Shown here one piece after another: positions 1-9,104 of a DNA stretch of 44,174 nucleotides. This DNA is from Patescibacteria group bacterium. GTDB lineage: Bacteria > Patescibacteriota > Minisyncoccia > RBG-13-40-8-A. The DNA lies in contig JAHJST010000025.1 of the NCBI GenBank assembly GCA_018829905.1, forward strand, positions 1 through 44,174, written 5' to 3'. A program made the position numbers and the translations under genes. Below the pieces are notes generated by a model, which saw only the letters and a program-made list of their open reading frames with translations, ran no database searches and was not told where the DNA came from. Within the stretch, counting starts at the first letter, position 1. The number at the start of each line of letters is the position of its first letter.

Positions 1-1
1 G

Positions 2-61
2 ATTAGAGTATATGTCCAAGAAAAGTTTGTTCAACAATTTAAGAAAATCATTAAAAATTAA
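2..61 (+). CDS. 3' end of an unidentified gene entering from outside the window
   Basis: Frame 2 is open from the first base to a TAA at 59-61 and reads as the last 19 residues of a protein (ending VQQFKKIIKN). The residue mix (charged, Gln-rich, no rare residues) looks like a genuine C-terminus, but 19 residues cannot identify it. It would converge on metG. The 60 bases after it (62-122) hold no gene or clear terminator. Confidence 0.3.
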   Translation: MRVYVQEKFVQQFKKIIKN

Positions 62-122
62 TACTTTCTGCTTCTAATTTATTCTTTCAGACGACATTGC
101 TATGAACGATTAGAGGCGACAT

Positions 123-1526
123 TTATGTGATTGACAACATTCTTTTGAACAAAATAATAGATTTATTATTTTCTAATTGTTTTTTAATCTTTTCACTTGT
201 TTCTGGTAAAAATGGCTCTATTAAAAAAGCAATCTCAGAAATAGCATAAAGTAAATTAGATATTATTTGTTCTCTGTTTTCTGACTCCCATGGTTTATTC
301 TTATCAATATATTCATTACAAAAAGCAATTAACTTCCAAATTTCATTTAATACTTCGAATAATTTAAAATCTTTAAAATATTCTAAATAATTATCTCTTG
401 TTTGTTTTGTTCTATCTAAAATATTTTTTTCTGGTTCTAATTTTTTATCAGTGGCTAATTTTAAAACACGAGCGACTAAATTACCAAGACCATTGGCTAA
501 GTCTGAGTTATATTTTTCAATAAACTTTTCTTTTTTAAAGTCTCCATCTTGTCCAAATGGAAATTGAGATAACAAAAGATATCTGGCTCCATCAACACCA
601 AATTCATTAACAATATCATTAGGATCTATTACATTGCCTATTGTTTTACTCATCTTTTGACCATCAACTGTAAAAAATCCATGAATAAATTCTTTGTCAG
701 GAGTTTTTTGTTTAGCGGCTAATAATATAGCTGGCCAATAAATAGTATGAAATTTTAAAATATCTTTAGCTAATAAATGAACAATCTCAGCATCATCCCA
801 CCATTCATTAAATTCATCAGTCCCATATCCTATTGATGAAACATAGTTTAAAAGTGCTTCAAACCAAACATAAATAGTTTGATTTTTATCAAAAGGAAAT
901 TCTATTCCCCATTTAACCTTTTGACGAGAAATAGAAAAATCATCTAAATCTTGTTTTAATAATGCTAATGTTTCTTTTCTAGCAAAATCAGGTTCAATTT
1001 TTAATTTTCCAGATTCAATTAATTTTTCAACTTTATTCAAATAATCTTTTAATTTAAAAAAGTAGTTTTTTTCTTTAATTTTTTCTGGTTCTTTTTTATG
1101 ATCAGGACATAAACCATCAACTAATTCTTTTTCTGTTAAAAACTTTTCACAACCAGTACAATAAAGTCCCTCGTATTCTTTTTCATAAATAGAGTCTTTT
1201 AAATTTTCTAAAAATTTCTTAACTGCTTTTTCATGTTTTTCATCGGTTGTTCGTACAAAATGATCATATTTAATATTTAAATTTTCCCAAGTTTTTTTAA
1301 ATAACTCAGACTTTTCATCACAAAACTCTTTCGGGTCTTTGCCTTCTTTTTTGGCTGATTCAGCTATTTTTGCACCATGCTCATCAGTTCCAGTTAAAAA
1401 GAAAACTTGTTCTCCTTGTTCCCTAAAAAACCGCGTTAAAACATCCGCAGCTAAAGTTGTATATGCATGGCCTAGATGAGCAATATCATTTACATAATAT
1501 ATTGGAGTTGTAATTAATTTTTTCAT
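123..1526 (-). CDS. metG: methionyl-tRNA synthetase
   Basis: A class I aminoacyl-tRNA synthetase that charges tRNA-Met in the cytoplasm. The N-terminus has the TTPIYYVNDIAHLGHAY HIGH region. A Cys-containing insert follows near residues 120-145 (CTGCEKF, then LCPDH). The KMSKTIGN signature lies near residue 295, and an anticodon-binding helical domain follows. At 467 aa it is the short form without the C-terminal EMAP/Trbp111 dimerisation domain. The start overlaps the stop of rsmI by 4 nt, so the two are probably translated together. The last five residues (MLSIT) after LFKR do not look like the usual MetG tail, so the extreme 3' end may have been altered by an insertion or rearrangement. 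Confidence 0.95.
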   Translation of the reverse strand: MKKLITTPIYYVNDIAHLGHAYTTLAADVLTRFFREQGEQVFFLTGTDEHGAKIAESAKKEGKDPKEFCDEKSELFKKTWENLNIKYDHFVRTTDEKHEKAVKKFLENLKDSIYEKEYEGLYCTGCEKFLTEKELVDGLCPDHKKEPEKIKEKNYFFKLKDYLNKVEKLIESGKLKIEPDFARKETLALLKQDLDDFSISRQKVKWGIEFPFDKNQTIYVWFEALLNYVSSIGYGTDEFNEWWDDAEIVHLLAKDILKFHTIYWPAILLAAKQKTPDKEFIHGFFTVDGQKMSKTIGNVIDPNDIVNEFGVDGARYLLLSQFPFGQDGDFKKEKFIEKYNSDLANGLGNLVARVLKLATDKKLEPEKNILDRTKQTRDNYLEYFKDFKLFEVLNEIWKLIAFCNEYIDKNKPWESENREQIISNLLYAISEIAFLIEPFLPETSEKIKKQLENNKSIILFKRMLSIT

Positions 1527-2137
1527 TTTATTACAATAACAAATTCACCTTTTGTCTTAATCTTTAATTCACTAGCTATTCCTCTATAGATAGTTTCAAA
1601 TTTTTTAGTTAATTCCCTACCAATAACAACTTCTCTATCTCCTAATTCCTTTAGTGTTTTTTCTATACGATAGGGAGATTCATAAATAATAACTGGATAT
1701 TTAAAAGATAAGATTTCTTTAAAAAATTTATTTCTACCTTTTTTATGAGGAGGAAATCCCATAAAAACAAACTTATCCATTGAAAATCCAGAAACACTAG
1801 CAATTGCTGCAACAGCACAAGCACCAGGGATAACAGAAATCTCACAATCTAATTGTTTAATTAATTGATTTCCTGGATCACATATACCTGGAGTACCAGA
1901 ATCAGAAACTAAAGCCAAATCTTTTTCTTTTAACAATTCTTTTATCTTTTCAATCTTATTAATCCTAGAATGTTGATGATAAGATTCTACATTAGTAGAA
2001 ATATCATATCTATTTAATAATTTTTTAGTAACTCTAGTATCTTCACATAAAATCAAATCAACGTCTTTTAAAATTTTTAAGGCCCTTAAACTAATATCTT
2101 TTAAATTTCCTATTGGAGTTGATACAATGTATAGCAT
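1523..2137 (-). CDS. rsmI: 16S rRNA (cytidine(1402)-2'-O)-methyltransferase
   Basis: A SAM-dependent tetrapyrrole-methylase-fold enzyme that 2'-O-methylates C1402 in the decoding centre of 16S rRNA. Diagnostic segments are the N-terminal LYIVSTPIGNLKDISLRALK, CEDTRVTKKLL near residue 32, the SDSGTPGICDPG loop near 80 and IPGACAVAAIASVSG near 103. It is 204 aa, shorter than the roughly 280 aa of well-studied homologues, and lacks the C-terminal extension. This is common in reduced genomes. It is divergent from the HIT gene, with a 46-bp intergenic region, and its stop overlaps the metG start. Confidence 0.93.
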   Translation of the reverse strand: MLYIVSTPIGNLKDISLRALKILKDVDLILCEDTRVTKKLLNRYDISTNVESYHQHSRINKIEKIKELLKEKDLALVSDSGTPGICDPGNQLIKQLDCEISVIPGACAVAAIASVSGFSMDKFVFMGFPPHKKGRNKFFKEILSFKYPVIIYESPYRIEKTLKELGDREVVIGRELTKKFETIYRGIASELKIKTKGEFVIVIK

Positions 2138-2146
2138 AAATAAAGC

Positions 2147-2175
2147 TTAACAGATATTTTGTTTTTTGTTAAGAT
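2147..2175 (+). promoter_or_regulatory. promoter of the HIT gene (leaderless geometry)
   Basis: TTAACA at 2147-2152 and TAAGAT at 2170-2175 are separated by 17 bp. The ATG at 2184 lies 8 bases past the -10, about where transcription would start, so the mRNA is predicted to be leaderless. This also argues against the upstream TTG at 2166 as the start codon. Confidence 0.6.
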
Positions 2176-2183
2176 GTGTATAT

Positions 2184-2543
2184 ATGAATTGTATATTTTG
2201 TAAAATTGCAAAAAAAGAAATTCCTTCAGAAAAAATTTATGAAAATGATAAAGTTTTTTGTTTTCTTGATATTAATCCTGTTTCTAAGGGACATACTTTA
2301 GTTATTTCTAAAAAACATTATGAAAATATTTTTGATATTCCAGAAAATGAATTAAAAGAATTAATTTCTGTGGTAAAAAAAATATCTAAAAAAAGAAAAA
2401 AAGAATTAAATGCTGATGGCATTAATTTATTTAATGCAAATGGAAAAATTGCGGAACAAAGCGTATCTCATTTTCATATTCACATTATTCCAAGGTATAA
2501 AAACGATGGGATAAATATAAGCAAGATGTTTAAACAAAAATGA
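2184..2543 (+). CDS. HIT (histidine triad) family protein
   Basis: A small nucleotide-binding hydrolase of the Hint/FHIT superfamily, which acts on nucleoside phosphoramidates or dinucleoside polyphosphates. The N-terminus has CIFCKIAKKEIPSEKIYE, with two cysteines that are often Zn ligands in this group. The triad HFHIHIIPR is near residue 100, and GHTLVISKKH is the usual mid-domain strand. The frame opens at a TTG at 2166, but MNCIFC at 2184 is the family-typical start and fits the promoter. Its stop overlaps the next gene by 4 nt (ATGA), so the two form a plus-strand pair. Confidence 0.92.
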   Translation: MNCIFCKIAKKEIPSEKIYENDKVFCFLDINPVSKGHTLVISKKHYENIFDIPENELKELISVVKKISKKRKKELNADGINLFNANGKIAEQSVSHFHIHIIPRYKNDGINISKMFKQK

Positions 2544-3064
2544 TATTAACTCCACATATATTAATTGGATCATTAATAGGATCTAAAACTAAAAAACCTT
2601 TTTTGATTATAATATTAGGAATATTGAGTCATATTTTTTTAGACTACATACAACATTGGGATTATGATATTTCTGGAATTGTAAATCCTTCTAGTGATTT
2701 TAAATATTTTTTAATATGTCTTTTAAAAATATTTTTAGATGTTTTTATAGGATTTTTAATTGTTTTTTTTATTTCAAATAAAAAAGGATATTTAAATAAA
2801 AAACACTTACCATTTATTGCTTTTGGAATAATCTTTGCTGTTTTTCCAGATTTGATTCTTTTTGTTTTATATATGTTCAATTTGCAAACAATTTTTGAAC
2901 AATATCTTTTATTTCATCAAAAATTCTTACATACAAGAGCATATAGTGGATTTGGTTTTTGGGGAGTTTTTAATCAAATCATTGCAAGTATGATTTTCAT
3001 ATCTGCTTTTTTTATTAAAATAAAAAAGAGAACAAAAACATCCTCTTTTTCAAAAATAAAATAA
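2540..3064 (+). CDS. putative membrane-bound metal-dependent hydrolase-like protein
   Basis: A 174-aa integral membrane protein with four or five hydrophobic segments. The N-terminal layout TPHILIGSLIGSK, then ILSHIFLDYIQHWDYD, has the spaced His/Asp pattern of YdjM/DUF4184-type membrane proteins annotated as metal-dependent hydrolases. HQKFLHTR near residue 130 supplies further histidines. The substrate is unknown. It is translationally coupled to the HIT gene by a 4-nt overlap and ends one base before the convergent permease gene. The family call rests on the motif only. Confidence 0.55.
   Translation: MILTPHILIGSLIGSKTKKPFLIIILGILSHIFLDYIQHWDYDISGIVNPSSDFKYFLICLLKIFLDVFIGFLIVFFISNKKGYLNKKHLPFIAFGIIFAVFPDLILFVLYMFNLQTIFEQYLLFHQKFLHTRAYSGFGFWGVFNQIIASMIFISAFFIKIKKRTKTSSFSKIK
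3023..3050 (+). terminator. possible terminator at the convergent junction
   Basis: AAAAAGAG (3023-3030) pairs with CTCTTTTT (3043-3050) across a 12-nt loop, inside the last codons of the plus-strand membrane gene. The stem is weak and A/T-rich but has T runs on both strands, as expected between convergent genes. Confidence 0.4.
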
Positions 3065-4090
3065 TTATTTGCGTTTTTTTACTATATCTCTAAAAAATTC
3101 CGCAACTACAGCAGTAATTGGAACAGCTAAAAACATTCCAACAATACCACCCAATTTAGCACCTATTAATAGAGCTAAAATAATTATTACAGGACTTAAT
3201 TTAACAATTTTACCAACAACTAATGGAACAATAAGATTATTTTCTAACTGCTGAATTACAATGTATAGAATAAGGACCCAAAAACCAAGAATAGGTGCTT
3301 GTAAAAATGCTAAAATAACTGCTGGTATACCAGACATAATAGGACCAATATATGGAAGCAATTCAAAAGTTCCAGCTAAAATAGCTAAAACCAATGCAAA
3401 TTTAACATTTAAAAGAGTTAAACCAATATATGACATTGTTCCAACAACCAATCCTAGGAATAATTGTCCTTGCAACCAACGACCTAATTTTCTCTGAGAT
3501 CTTTCCCATAGTCCTAAAATGTAATCTTTGTGTTGATGAGGAATAATAGAGGCTAATGCATTTTTTATTCCTTTTTTTTGTACTGATAAATAAAATGAAA
3601 CAATTAAAGCTGTTAAGAAAGAAAATATACCACCAAAAATACTAACTGCTGTTGAAAATAAATTACTGGTTGCTTTTTTCAATAAGTCTCCTGCTCCAGT
3701 TAAATAGTTCTGTGCTTTATCAATTATTCCACCATATTTAGTAGATGCTTTTTTAAAAGATTCAAATTTTTCAGATAAATCTTCTATATAAGCTGGCAAA
3801 TTTGAAGACAAATCACCAACATCTCTAGAAAGACCAGGGATAATCAAAGAAAGAACAAGTCCAATAAAACCAATAACTATAATATATATTATTAATGCTC
3901 CTATTACTCTGGGGATTTTAATTCTTTCTAAAAGATTTACTACTGGCGCAATAGCAGAAGCAATAATTAAAGCAAAAATAAATATTGCAATAACATCACG
4001 AACCAAATAAAGAAATATTATAGCAAGGATTATAAAAACAACTTTAAATATTGTACTTGAAGATATTGATATTGTTTTTGTATTAGACAT
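3065..4090 (-). CDS. AI-2E family transporter (PerM/YdiK-like permease)
   Basis: A 341-aa polytopic membrane protein with the full family layout. An N-terminal pair of hydrophobic helices is followed by a soluble stretch (residues ~85-145), then a helix cluster including SFYLSVQKKGIKNAL. The signature QGQLFLGLVVGTMSYIGLTL and ELLPYIGPIMSGIPAVILA are near residues 205-260. The C-terminus is VGKIVKLSPVIIILALLIGAKLGGIVGMFLAVP (given here by its ends: VGKIV to FLAVP). Family members export autoinducer-2 or act as Na+/H+ antiporters; which applies here cannot be read from sequence. It lies 4 nt downstream of the M16 peptidase gene in the same operon. Confidence 0.88.
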   Translation of the reverse strand: MSNTKTISISSSTIFKVVFIILAIIFLYLVRDVIAIFIFALIIASAIAPVVNLLERIKIPRVIGALIIYIIVIGFIGLVLSLIIPGLSRDVGDLSSNLPAYIEDLSEKFESFKKASTKYGGIIDKAQNYLTGAGDLLKKATSNLFSTAVSIFGGIFSFLTALIVSFYLSVQKKGIKNALASIIPHQHKDYILGLWERSQRKLGRWLQGQLFLGLVVGTMSYIGLTLLNVKFALVLAILAGTFELLPYIGPIMSGIPAVILAFLQAPILGFWVLILYIVIQQLENNLIVPLVVGKIVKLSPVIIILALLIGAKLGGIVGMFLAVPITAVVAEFFRDIVKKRK

Positions 4091-4094
4091 ATAT

Positions 4095-5363
4095 TTAAAT
4101 ATTTAATAATTTTTCAAATCTTTTTTTATCTTTAAACGGACCAATAAGAGCTAAATTCAATTTTTCTGGAACAAATATATCTTTAGCAACTCTTTGAATA
4201 TCATTTATCGTTACACTTTCTATTTTAGCAAATATTTCATCAAGGGTCAAAATATTATCTTCTAAAAGCTCCTGATCTCCATGAAACATGGCTTGTTCAT
4301 CAGACCCTTCCATAGCTAATATTAATCTTCCTTTAATAAAATCTTTTGCTTTTTTTAATTCTTTTTCATTAACTTTTTTATCTTTTATTAATTTATAGTT
4401 TTTAAGAATAATCTGAATAGCTATATCTATTCTCTTGTTATCTACACCAGCTCTAGTATATAAGGTTCCTGTGTCAGTATAATTATCTGCGTTAGTTCTA
4501 ACATAATAAGACAATCCTTGTTTTTCTCGTATATCAATCCACATACGAGAACTCATACTTCCACCTAAAATAATTCCCAAAATATCTAAAATAAATCTAT
4601 CTTTGTGGAATAAATCATATCCTCTTACTCCTAAAAAAAGATGTGTTTGGTCTGTTTTTTTATAATGAACCAATATTCTTGGTTTTGTTTGTTTTTCAAT
4701 GACTTTTTTCTTATCTTTTGGTTTTTCAGTATTTATATTCTTAAAATAATTATTAATTTTATTTTTTAAGTCTCCTTTAATATTTCCAGCTACAACAACA
4801 ACTGTATTGTGAGAAGAATAATGATTTTTTAAGTAATTTAAAAAATCTTTTTTTGTTAATTTATTTATTACATCTCTTTTTCCAAGAATCAACCAACCAG
4901 ATGGTTGATTTCCATAAAGTAAACTTTCCCATATTTTCCAAATATACATTTTGGGATTATCTAAGTACATATTTACTTCTTCATTTATTACACCTTTTTC
5001 TCTATTTATCTCCTTTTGTTCAATTTTTGAATTTAAAAACATATCTGAAACCCAATCAAGAGCCAAATCTAAGTGTTTTGAATCAACTTTTGCCCAATAC
5101 CCTGTTTGTTCTTTGCCTGTAAACGCATTATACTCTCCACCAACCCTATCAAGAGTCTCGGCAATAGCTAATGTATTTGGCCTCTTCTTGGTCCCCTTAA
5201 AAAACATATGTTCTAAAAAATGCGAAATACCATTTATTTCTTTTGTTTCATATTTAGAACCAGTTCCAACTAAAACTAAAACAGTCACTGCTTTAGTGTT
5301 TTTCATTGGAACAGTGACTAATCTTAAACCATTTTTAAATGTATGTTTTTGAAATTCACTCAT
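4095..5363 (-). CDS. M16 family (insulinase-type) zinc peptidase
   Basis: A processing-peptidase-type metalloprotease. The inverted zinc motif HFLEH (H48, E51, H52) is intact, with a downstream acidic run (VINEEVNMYLDNP) supplying the third ligand about 75 residues later. At 422 aa it has the two-domain size of the bacterial single-chain M16B group (PqqL/YmxG-like). The C-terminal half has the usual GLSYYVRTNADNYTDTGTL segment. No signal peptide is visible, so it is probably cytoplasmic. The start codon overlaps the end of the glycyl-tRNA synthetase gene by 8 nt. Confidence 0.92.
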   Translation of the reverse strand: MSEFQKHTFKNGLRLVTVPMKNTKAVTVLVLVGTGSKYETKEINGISHFLEHMFFKGTKKRPNTLAIAETLDRVGGEYNAFTGKEQTGYWAKVDSKHLDLALDWVSDMFLNSKIEQKEINREKGVINEEVNMYLDNPKMYIWKIWESLLYGNQPSGWLILGKRDVINKLTKKDFLNYLKNHYSSHNTVVVVAGNIKGDLKNKINNYFKNINTEKPKDKKKVIEKQTKPRILVHYKKTDQTHLFLGVRGYDLFHKDRFILDILGIILGGSMSSRMWIDIREKQGLSYYVRTNADNYTDTGTLYTRAGVDNKRIDIAIQIILKNYKLIKDKKVNEKELKKAKDFIKGRLILAMEGSDEQAMFHGDQELLEDNILTLDEIFAKIESVTINDIQRVAKDIFVPEKLNLALIGPFKDKKRFEKLLNI

Positions 5364-6636
5364 TTAGTTTTTTATTTAAATATTCTTTTAATTCATCTAT
5401 TTTAATTCTTTCTTGCTTCATTGTGTCTCTGTGTCTAATAGTAACAGATTTATCTTTTAAAGAATCAAAGTCAAACACAAGGCAAAAAGGGGTTCCAGCT
5501 TCATCTTGAGCAAAATATCTTTTTCCAATATTTCCTCTAGAATCCCATGCACAAACAAATCTAGTTTTTAATAAATCATATACTTTTCTTGCTTGTTTAA
5601 CCAATTCAGGCTTATTAGACAAAAGAGGAAATATAGCTACTTTAATTGGAGCTAAGCTAGGTTTTAATTTTAAAACAATTCTTTTTCCATCTTCATGATA
5701 TGCTTCATTTAAAACAGCTAGTATTGTTCTTTCTAATCCAAAAGAAGGTTCAATAACATGAGGAAAAAACTTATTATTATCAACCTCCTGATATTTTAAT
5801 TCTTTTCCACTAGCATTAGAGTGTTGTTTTAAATCATAATCATATCTATAAGCTAAACCATAAAGTTCTTTAAAACCAAAAGGAAATCTATACTCAATAT
5901 CTTCTGTTTTTTTAGAATAATGAGACAATTCATCTTTTTTATGATTTCTCCATCTAATATTTTTTTTATTAATACCTAGTCCTAAAAACCATTTTTCCAT
6001 TTCTTTTTTCCAATTTTCAAAATGTTTTTTCCAATTTTCTTGTTTAATAAAATATTCTATTTCCATTTGCTCAAATTCTAGTTTTCTAAAGATAAAATTA
6101 CCTAAAGTAATTTCATTTCTAAAGGCTTTACCAATTTGAGCAATACCAAATGGTAATTTTGGATGAAAAGAATCAATAATGTTTTTAAAATTAACAAATA
6201 TTGCTTGAGCTGTTTCTGGTCTTAAATAAACAATAGAAGAATCTTGTTCTACTGGACCAATAAAGGTTTTAAACATTGGATTAAATTTACGAGGATTTGT
6301 TAATTCTCCTCCACAATCAGGACACTTATCCTTTGCATGATCTTGTCTAAATCTCTTTTTGCATTTTTTACAATCAACTAAAACATCAATAAATCCTTTT
6401 GTATGGCCAGATGCATCCCATATTTTAGGACTCATTAAAATACCACCATCTAAACCATATATATCATCTCTATTTTGAACAAATGTTTTCCACCAACTTG
6501 CTTTAATATTATTGGCTAATTCAACACCAAGAGGGCCAAGATCAAAAGTATTAGCCAATCCTCCATAAATCTCAGAACCTGGATATATAAATCCACGTCT
6601 TTTACATAAAGAAACAATTTTTTCCATTTTTTCCAT
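5356..6636 (-). CDS. glyQS: glycyl-tRNA synthetase, single-chain class II type
   Basis: An alpha2-type class II synthetase for tRNA-Gly, not the bacterial alpha2beta2 form. Visible marks are the N-terminal KRRGFIYPGSEIYGG, a Cys4 zinc insert near residues 87-105 (CKKC then CPDC), LRPETAQAIFVNFKN and AFRNEI (motif 2), and the motif 3 region EPSFGLERTILAVLNEAY. The C-terminal anticodon-binding domain has LAPIKVAIFPLL and DEAGTPFCLVFD. It is 426 aa. It is 4 nt from the upstream surface-protein gene and overlaps the M16 gene, so all appear to form one operon. Confidence 0.95.
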   Translation of the reverse strand: MEKMEKIVSLCKRRGFIYPGSEIYGGLANTFDLGPLGVELANNIKASWWKTFVQNRDDIYGLDGGILMSPKIWDASGHTKGFIDVLVDCKKCKKRFRQDHAKDKCPDCGGELTNPRKFNPMFKTFIGPVEQDSSIVYLRPETAQAIFVNFKNIIDSFHPKLPFGIAQIGKAFRNEITLGNFIFRKLEFEQMEIEYFIKQENWKKHFENWKKEMEKWFLGLGINKKNIRWRNHKKDELSHYSKKTEDIEYRFPFGFKELYGLAYRYDYDLKQHSNASGKELKYQEVDNNKFFPHVIEPSFGLERTILAVLNEAYHEDGKRIVLKLKPSLAPIKVAIFPLLSNKPELVKQARKVYDLLKTRFVCAWDSRGNIGKRYFAQDEAGTPFCLVFDFDSLKDKSVTIRHRDTMKQERIKIDELKEYLNKKLNE

Positions 6637-6640
6637 ATAA

Positions 6641-8458
6641 TTATTCTTTTACCTTACCATCTTCACTACTTGTCATTGGATCATCAGGCAAGCTAGTGCT
6701 AACAGCAGGAGTAAAATCTTTTAAAATATTTTTCGTAAAATTATCTTTACCCTCTATAGAAGATTCATTAATTAAAATAGGCATAGTTGCAATTTGATTA
6801 ACAGATGGTCTTAATCCTATTTGAAAAACCAATTCATACCATTCTTTAAAAATTCCAGTTCCTGAAGAAATATATGGTATTTCCCAAACAACTTCTTTTG
6901 TACGCTCATTATACTGTACATTAGTATTAGAATTATCATTTAAATAAAAATTAGACCATTCTATGCCTTGAGGTAAAAATGCAGAAACTCTAACATTTTC
7001 AATATCATTGCTTGTATTAACTATTTGCCAATGAACAGTATAATTAGTTAATTGACCAACACTGGGTGGAATTGGACCTTGATTAATAATTCCAGCTTCT
7101 GGTTCATAATAATAGACCTCTGTAATTAAATCAAGTGTAGAATTTAATTTGCAAGTTAATTTATCTGTAAATCTTAATTCTGAAACAGAAAATTTTTCTG
7201 GTATAGTTAATGTTTGTATTTCAGATATAGCAATTAATTCAAAATTCTTATCATTATTATTAAATATTGGTATTGATCTCATTAAATTAATTGAAAAACT
7301 TAATTTTCCTGATTGATTTGGTTCTAAAAGATTTAATTCAGAAACATCTGCACCGCTCCAAATAATTGAATTATCCCTAGAATCAAAAAATCCTTTATTA
7401 TTTTCAACTGTTTTGAAATCAAAAGCTCTTGAATCTAAATATACTTTTAATATTAATTCTCTTAAAGCAACGTCTGTGTTATTTTTAAACTCAACATCAT
7501 AACTTATTGATTGACCAATATTTAAAATACAATCATCATCATGATTTCTAGCTTTAATATTTAATAATATTGGAGAAGGAGAAATTTGAGTAACAAATTC
7601 TGCTTGAGAATACTGAATAAATTTTCCATTTTCTTGTTTTCCTATTGTTGTTTTTAATATTTTATTCTCCATTTCTAATCCTTGTAAAACACCTATTAAA
7701 TCAATTATTCCTTTTTCTCCTACTTCTAAACTTTCTATTTCCCAAACACCATTAATAGGTTCTGGATTAGATTCTTTTAATTCAAAATCACTAGAATAAT
7801 CTATTTCTATTCTTAAATTAAAAAAATCTTGTTCAGATTTATTCTCATATTCAATTACATAATTAACATCTTGTCCATTTACTGCTTTTTCTGATCCTTC
7901 GATATTTATTTCAATTAATGTAGAATTTATTTCTATTCTAGCAGAAGAAGAGTTTTCAAATCTAGAACTAATATTTTGGGGTAAATAATCTAATTTAATA
8001 CTTAAATTTTTAATATCTCCTTTTTGACCAACAAATCTTGCTTTAAAAGTTTCTTCACCATTAGATTTACGATTAATTGTTCCAATATTTCTTGCTTCTT
8101 GAAATAATTCTTTTCCATTAATATCAAAAGTTCCAGTAGGATAAGCAATTATTAAATTAGCATCATTTAAGTTAACTCTATTATTATTCTCATACTTAAT
8201 TTTAAATTCAACTTCATCACCAGATGCAATATCTTTTGATATTTCTACATTAATAGATACTTTTGATTTAGAAAAAGAATTTTGACCCCATAAAATAGCG
8301 CCTATAAACATTAAAATTAAAACAACAAAAACAATTATTAATGTTTTTGGAAGATTCTTTTTAGAAAACAAAGAAATTAAGCCTAGTTTTTTCTTAGAAG
8401 TCTTTGTATTTTCTAAATTTTTTACTTCAAAACTATTTGGTTGGTTTATTCCATCCAT
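6641..8458 (-). CDS. membrane-anchored surface protein with DUF11/CARDB-like repeats
   Basis: A 605-aa protein with a ~38-residue cytoplasmic N-terminus, one transmembrane helix (residues ~38-58, TLIIVFVVLILMFIGAILWG) and a long extracellular part. The exterior is a string of beta-sandwich repeats with the recurring pattern G-x-x-V-x-Y-x-[VI]-x-[YF]-x-N (for example VNYVIEYENKSEQ, ISYDVEFKNNTDV, TNYTVHWQIVNTSND), typical of DUF11/CARDB-type adhesion modules. Cysteines are nearly absent. A structural or envelope role is inferred. It sits between recO and glyQS in the same orientation, and homologous neighbourhoods may exist in other CPR genomes. The exact family was not checked. Confidence 0.7.
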   Translation of the reverse strand: MDGINQPNSFEVKNLENTKTSKKKLGLISLFSKKNLPKTLIIVFVVLILMFIGAILWGQNSFSKSKVSINVEISKDIASGDEVEFKIKYENNNRVNLNDANLIIAYPTGTFDINGKELFQEARNIGTINRKSNGEETFKARFVGQKGDIKNLSIKLDYLPQNISSRFENSSSARIEINSTLIEINIEGSEKAVNGQDVNYVIEYENKSEQDFFNLRIEIDYSSDFELKESNPEPINGVWEIESLEVGEKGIIDLIGVLQGLEMENKILKTTIGKQENGKFIQYSQAEFVTQISPSPILLNIKARNHDDDCILNIGQSISYDVEFKNNTDVALRELILKVYLDSRAFDFKTVENNKGFFDSRDNSIIWSGADVSELNLLEPNQSGKLSFSINLMRSIPIFNNNDKNFELIAISEIQTLTIPEKFSVSELRFTDKLTCKLNSTLDLITEVYYYEPEAGIINQGPIPPSVGQLTNYTVHWQIVNTSNDIENVRVSAFLPQGIEWSNFYLNDNSNTNVQYNERTKEVVWEIPYISSGTGIFKEWYELVFQIGLRPSVNQIATMPILINESSIEGKDNFTKNILKDFTPAVSTSLPDDPMTSSEDGKVKE

Positions 8459-8475
8459 ATATGTATTATATCATT

Positions 8476-8931
8476 TTAATAAATATCTTTTAAGTCCATA
8501 TCCTTATCATACCCTAATAACTGAATTAAATCTTTTTCAAATTCTTTAATATTAATTGCTTTTTTATCTAAATCTTTAAAAGTTTTTAAAATTAATTTCC
8601 AAACACCTTCATCTTTTTCTTGTTCTGGAAAAGCATTATTAATTAAATCATTTAATTGATTAGCTTTTTTTAATTTTTCTAAATCTTTTTTAATATTTAA
8701 AAATTGATCTAATAAAAAAGCATCTTTTAAAATTAAAAAATTCTTTCCTTCAACTAAAATTAATTGAACAAAAGAAATTGGCTCAATAGAATATCTTAAT
8801 TTACTTTCTATTTTTTTTGTTCCTTTTGCAGAAATAAATATTTTTCCTAATTCTTCAGAATAAATAGATATAACATTATCATATTCATTAGATGATTTTT
8901 TAAAAAGAATTATTGCTTTTGTTTTAATCAT
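8476..8931 (-). CDS. recO: DNA repair protein RecO (short form)
   Basis: It loads RecA onto SSB-coated DNA in the RecFOR pathway. The N-terminal OB-fold pattern is clear: KTKAIILFKKSSNEYDNVIS, then SEELGKIFISAKGTKKIESKLR and EPISFVQLILVEGKNFLILKDA. The helical C-terminal part is much reduced: 151 aa against ~240 aa for typical RecO, and no zinc-finger cysteines are present. The short length is seen in other reduced bacteria, so this is probably intact rather than truncated. TATAAT at 8953-8958 is a candidate -10, 22 bp before the start. Confidence 0.75.
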   Translation of the reverse strand: MIKTKAIILFKKSSNEYDNVISIYSEELGKIFISAKGTKKIESKLRYSIEPISFVQLILVEGKNFLILKDAFLLDQFLNIKKDLEKLKKANQLNDLINNAFPEQEKDEGVWKLILKTFKDLDKKAINIKEFEKDLIQLLGYDKDMDLKDIY

Positions 8932-8966
8932 AAATATTATTTTAATTATCTTATTATATCACAAAA

Positions 8967-9000
8967 TTAAATCGCCTTGATGGAAATCAAGACGATTTAA
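8967..9000 (-). terminator. long hairpin between the Cys-rich gene and recO
   Basis: TTAAATCG-c-CTTGAT (8967-8981) pairs with ATCAAG-a-CGATTTAA (8986-9000), giving 14 paired bases with one mismatch and a 4-nt loop. On the minus strand it is followed by an AATTTTG run. It may be a second terminator for the Cys-rich gene or an operator just upstream of the recO -10. Confidence 0.5.
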
Positions 9001-9052
9001 TATATAAAAATATATTTAAATCCTTTTTTAAATTATTAAATAAATAACAAGC

Positions 9053-9092
9053 CAAAAAAAGATGAGAAGTTTTTAACACAGGAAAACTTCTC
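9053..9092 (-). terminator. rho-independent terminator of the Cys-rich gene
   Basis: GAGAAGTTTT (9064-9073) and AAAACTTCTC (9083-9092) form a perfect 10-bp stem with a 9-nt loop. On the minus strand it is followed by ATC and seven Ts. It lies 12 bp past the stop codon at 9105. Confidence 0.8.
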
Positions 9093-9104
9093 AAAAACCT
9101 CAGC

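Noticed and set aside
62-122. Insertion-sequence end next to the metG stop
   Set aside because: The metG tail looks altered and a foreign reading frame ends at 61, but I could not find inverted repeats or a target duplication at the window edge.
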